Source: Solimicrobium sp040544425
GTDB taxonomy: Bacteria; Pseudomonadota; Gammaproteobacteria; Burkholderiales; Burkholderiaceae_D
Direction: 5' to 3'
Assembly: GCA_040544425.1 (NCBI GenBank)
Contig: JBEONO010000038.1
Span: 1 to 15,276 of the forward strand
Length of the DNA: 15,276 nucleotides
Part shown: positions 15,075-15,276 of the stretch, one piece after another
Numbering within the stretch: the stretch's first letter is position 1
Layout of the letters: the number at the start of each line of letters is the position of its first letter
Made by a program: the position numbers and the translations under genes
Notes under the pieces: generated by a model
Database searches by the model: none
What the model was told of the DNA's origin: nothing
Seen by the model: only the letters and a program-made list of their open reading frames with translations

Positions 15075-15276
15075 TCAGAATATTTTAAACCGCAACGCAA
15101 ACGCCTAGCGAGTTGCGTGATGCTGAATGACCGCTAAACTCGGTAAGCCGTCAATGATGTCTGGCCGCCACTGGCAAGTCCGTGCCCATACGCGACGGTC
15201 GACAAAAAACCAGTCTATGACTGCTTTCAAAGCGGAGCCGACATTGCTCCTTTTTTCACATCTGACCGCTTTCCAT
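15075..15276. other. Right-edge stretch without a supported gene
   Basis: No reading frame here could be supported on either strand. It may hold further decayed pieces of the ATPase gene, but none of the three minus-strand readings shows a recognisable motif. Confidence 0.4.

Noticed and set aside
1..15276. CRISPR arrays, tRNA or rRNA genes
   Set aside because: No regularly spaced repeats and no tRNA-like or rRNA-like sequence were seen on either strand.

Overview
The window looks like a chromosomal segment of a proteobacterium, most likely a betaproteobacterium. This rests on the style of the NtrC/NtrB-type regulators, an Escherichia-like LexA operator, and a Tn21-like transposase. I cannot name the genus. 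The core is a well-preserved efflux and two-component locus. On both sides lie eroded mobile elements and broken genes.

Left flank (1-2873). The window opens inside an unrecognised gene, of which only the 3' end is present. Next is the N-terminal half of an IS30-family transposase, cut short by a complete-looking IS3-family element (1208-2873). That element has 54-bp imperfect terminal inverted repeats and a single-ORF DD(35)E transposase on the minus strand.

Core (2933-10084). Three minus-strand genes encode a MacAB/FtsX-type efflux system: a periplasmic adaptor, an ABC ATPase and an 8-TM permease. Two plus-strand genes diverge from them: an NtrC-family sigma-54 activator (receiver, AAA+ with GAFTGA, Fis-type HTH) and an NtrB-like histidine kinase overlapping it by 11 bp. 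The intergenic region carries a near-consensus sigma-54 promoter pointing at the efflux genes. About 76 and 99 bp upstream of its predicted start lie two copies of TGTCC-N6-GGACA. A sigma-70-like promoter sits so close to the regulator ATG that its mRNA may be leaderless. The simplest model is kinase to regulator to tandem UAS to sigma-54 activation of the exporter. No TolC-like gene is present in the window.

Right flank (10085-15276). A strong promoter overlapped by an almost perfect LexA box, with a ribosome-binding site and ATG, leads into a gene interrupted after 14 codons by the 38-bp end of a Tn3-family (Tn21/Tn1721-like) transposon. The transposon carries tnpR, a PD-(D/E)XK nuclease-like gene of the DUF1016/YhcG family in the same operon as tnpR, a strong palindrome in the divergent control region, and a tnpA lacking its last quarter. 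The right transposon end is missing. Beyond the breakpoint lie a short exported protein that may be a truncated sensor N-terminus, and a fragment of an SMC-like ATPase with an LSGGEK signature. The right flank is therefore a rearranged, decaying region.
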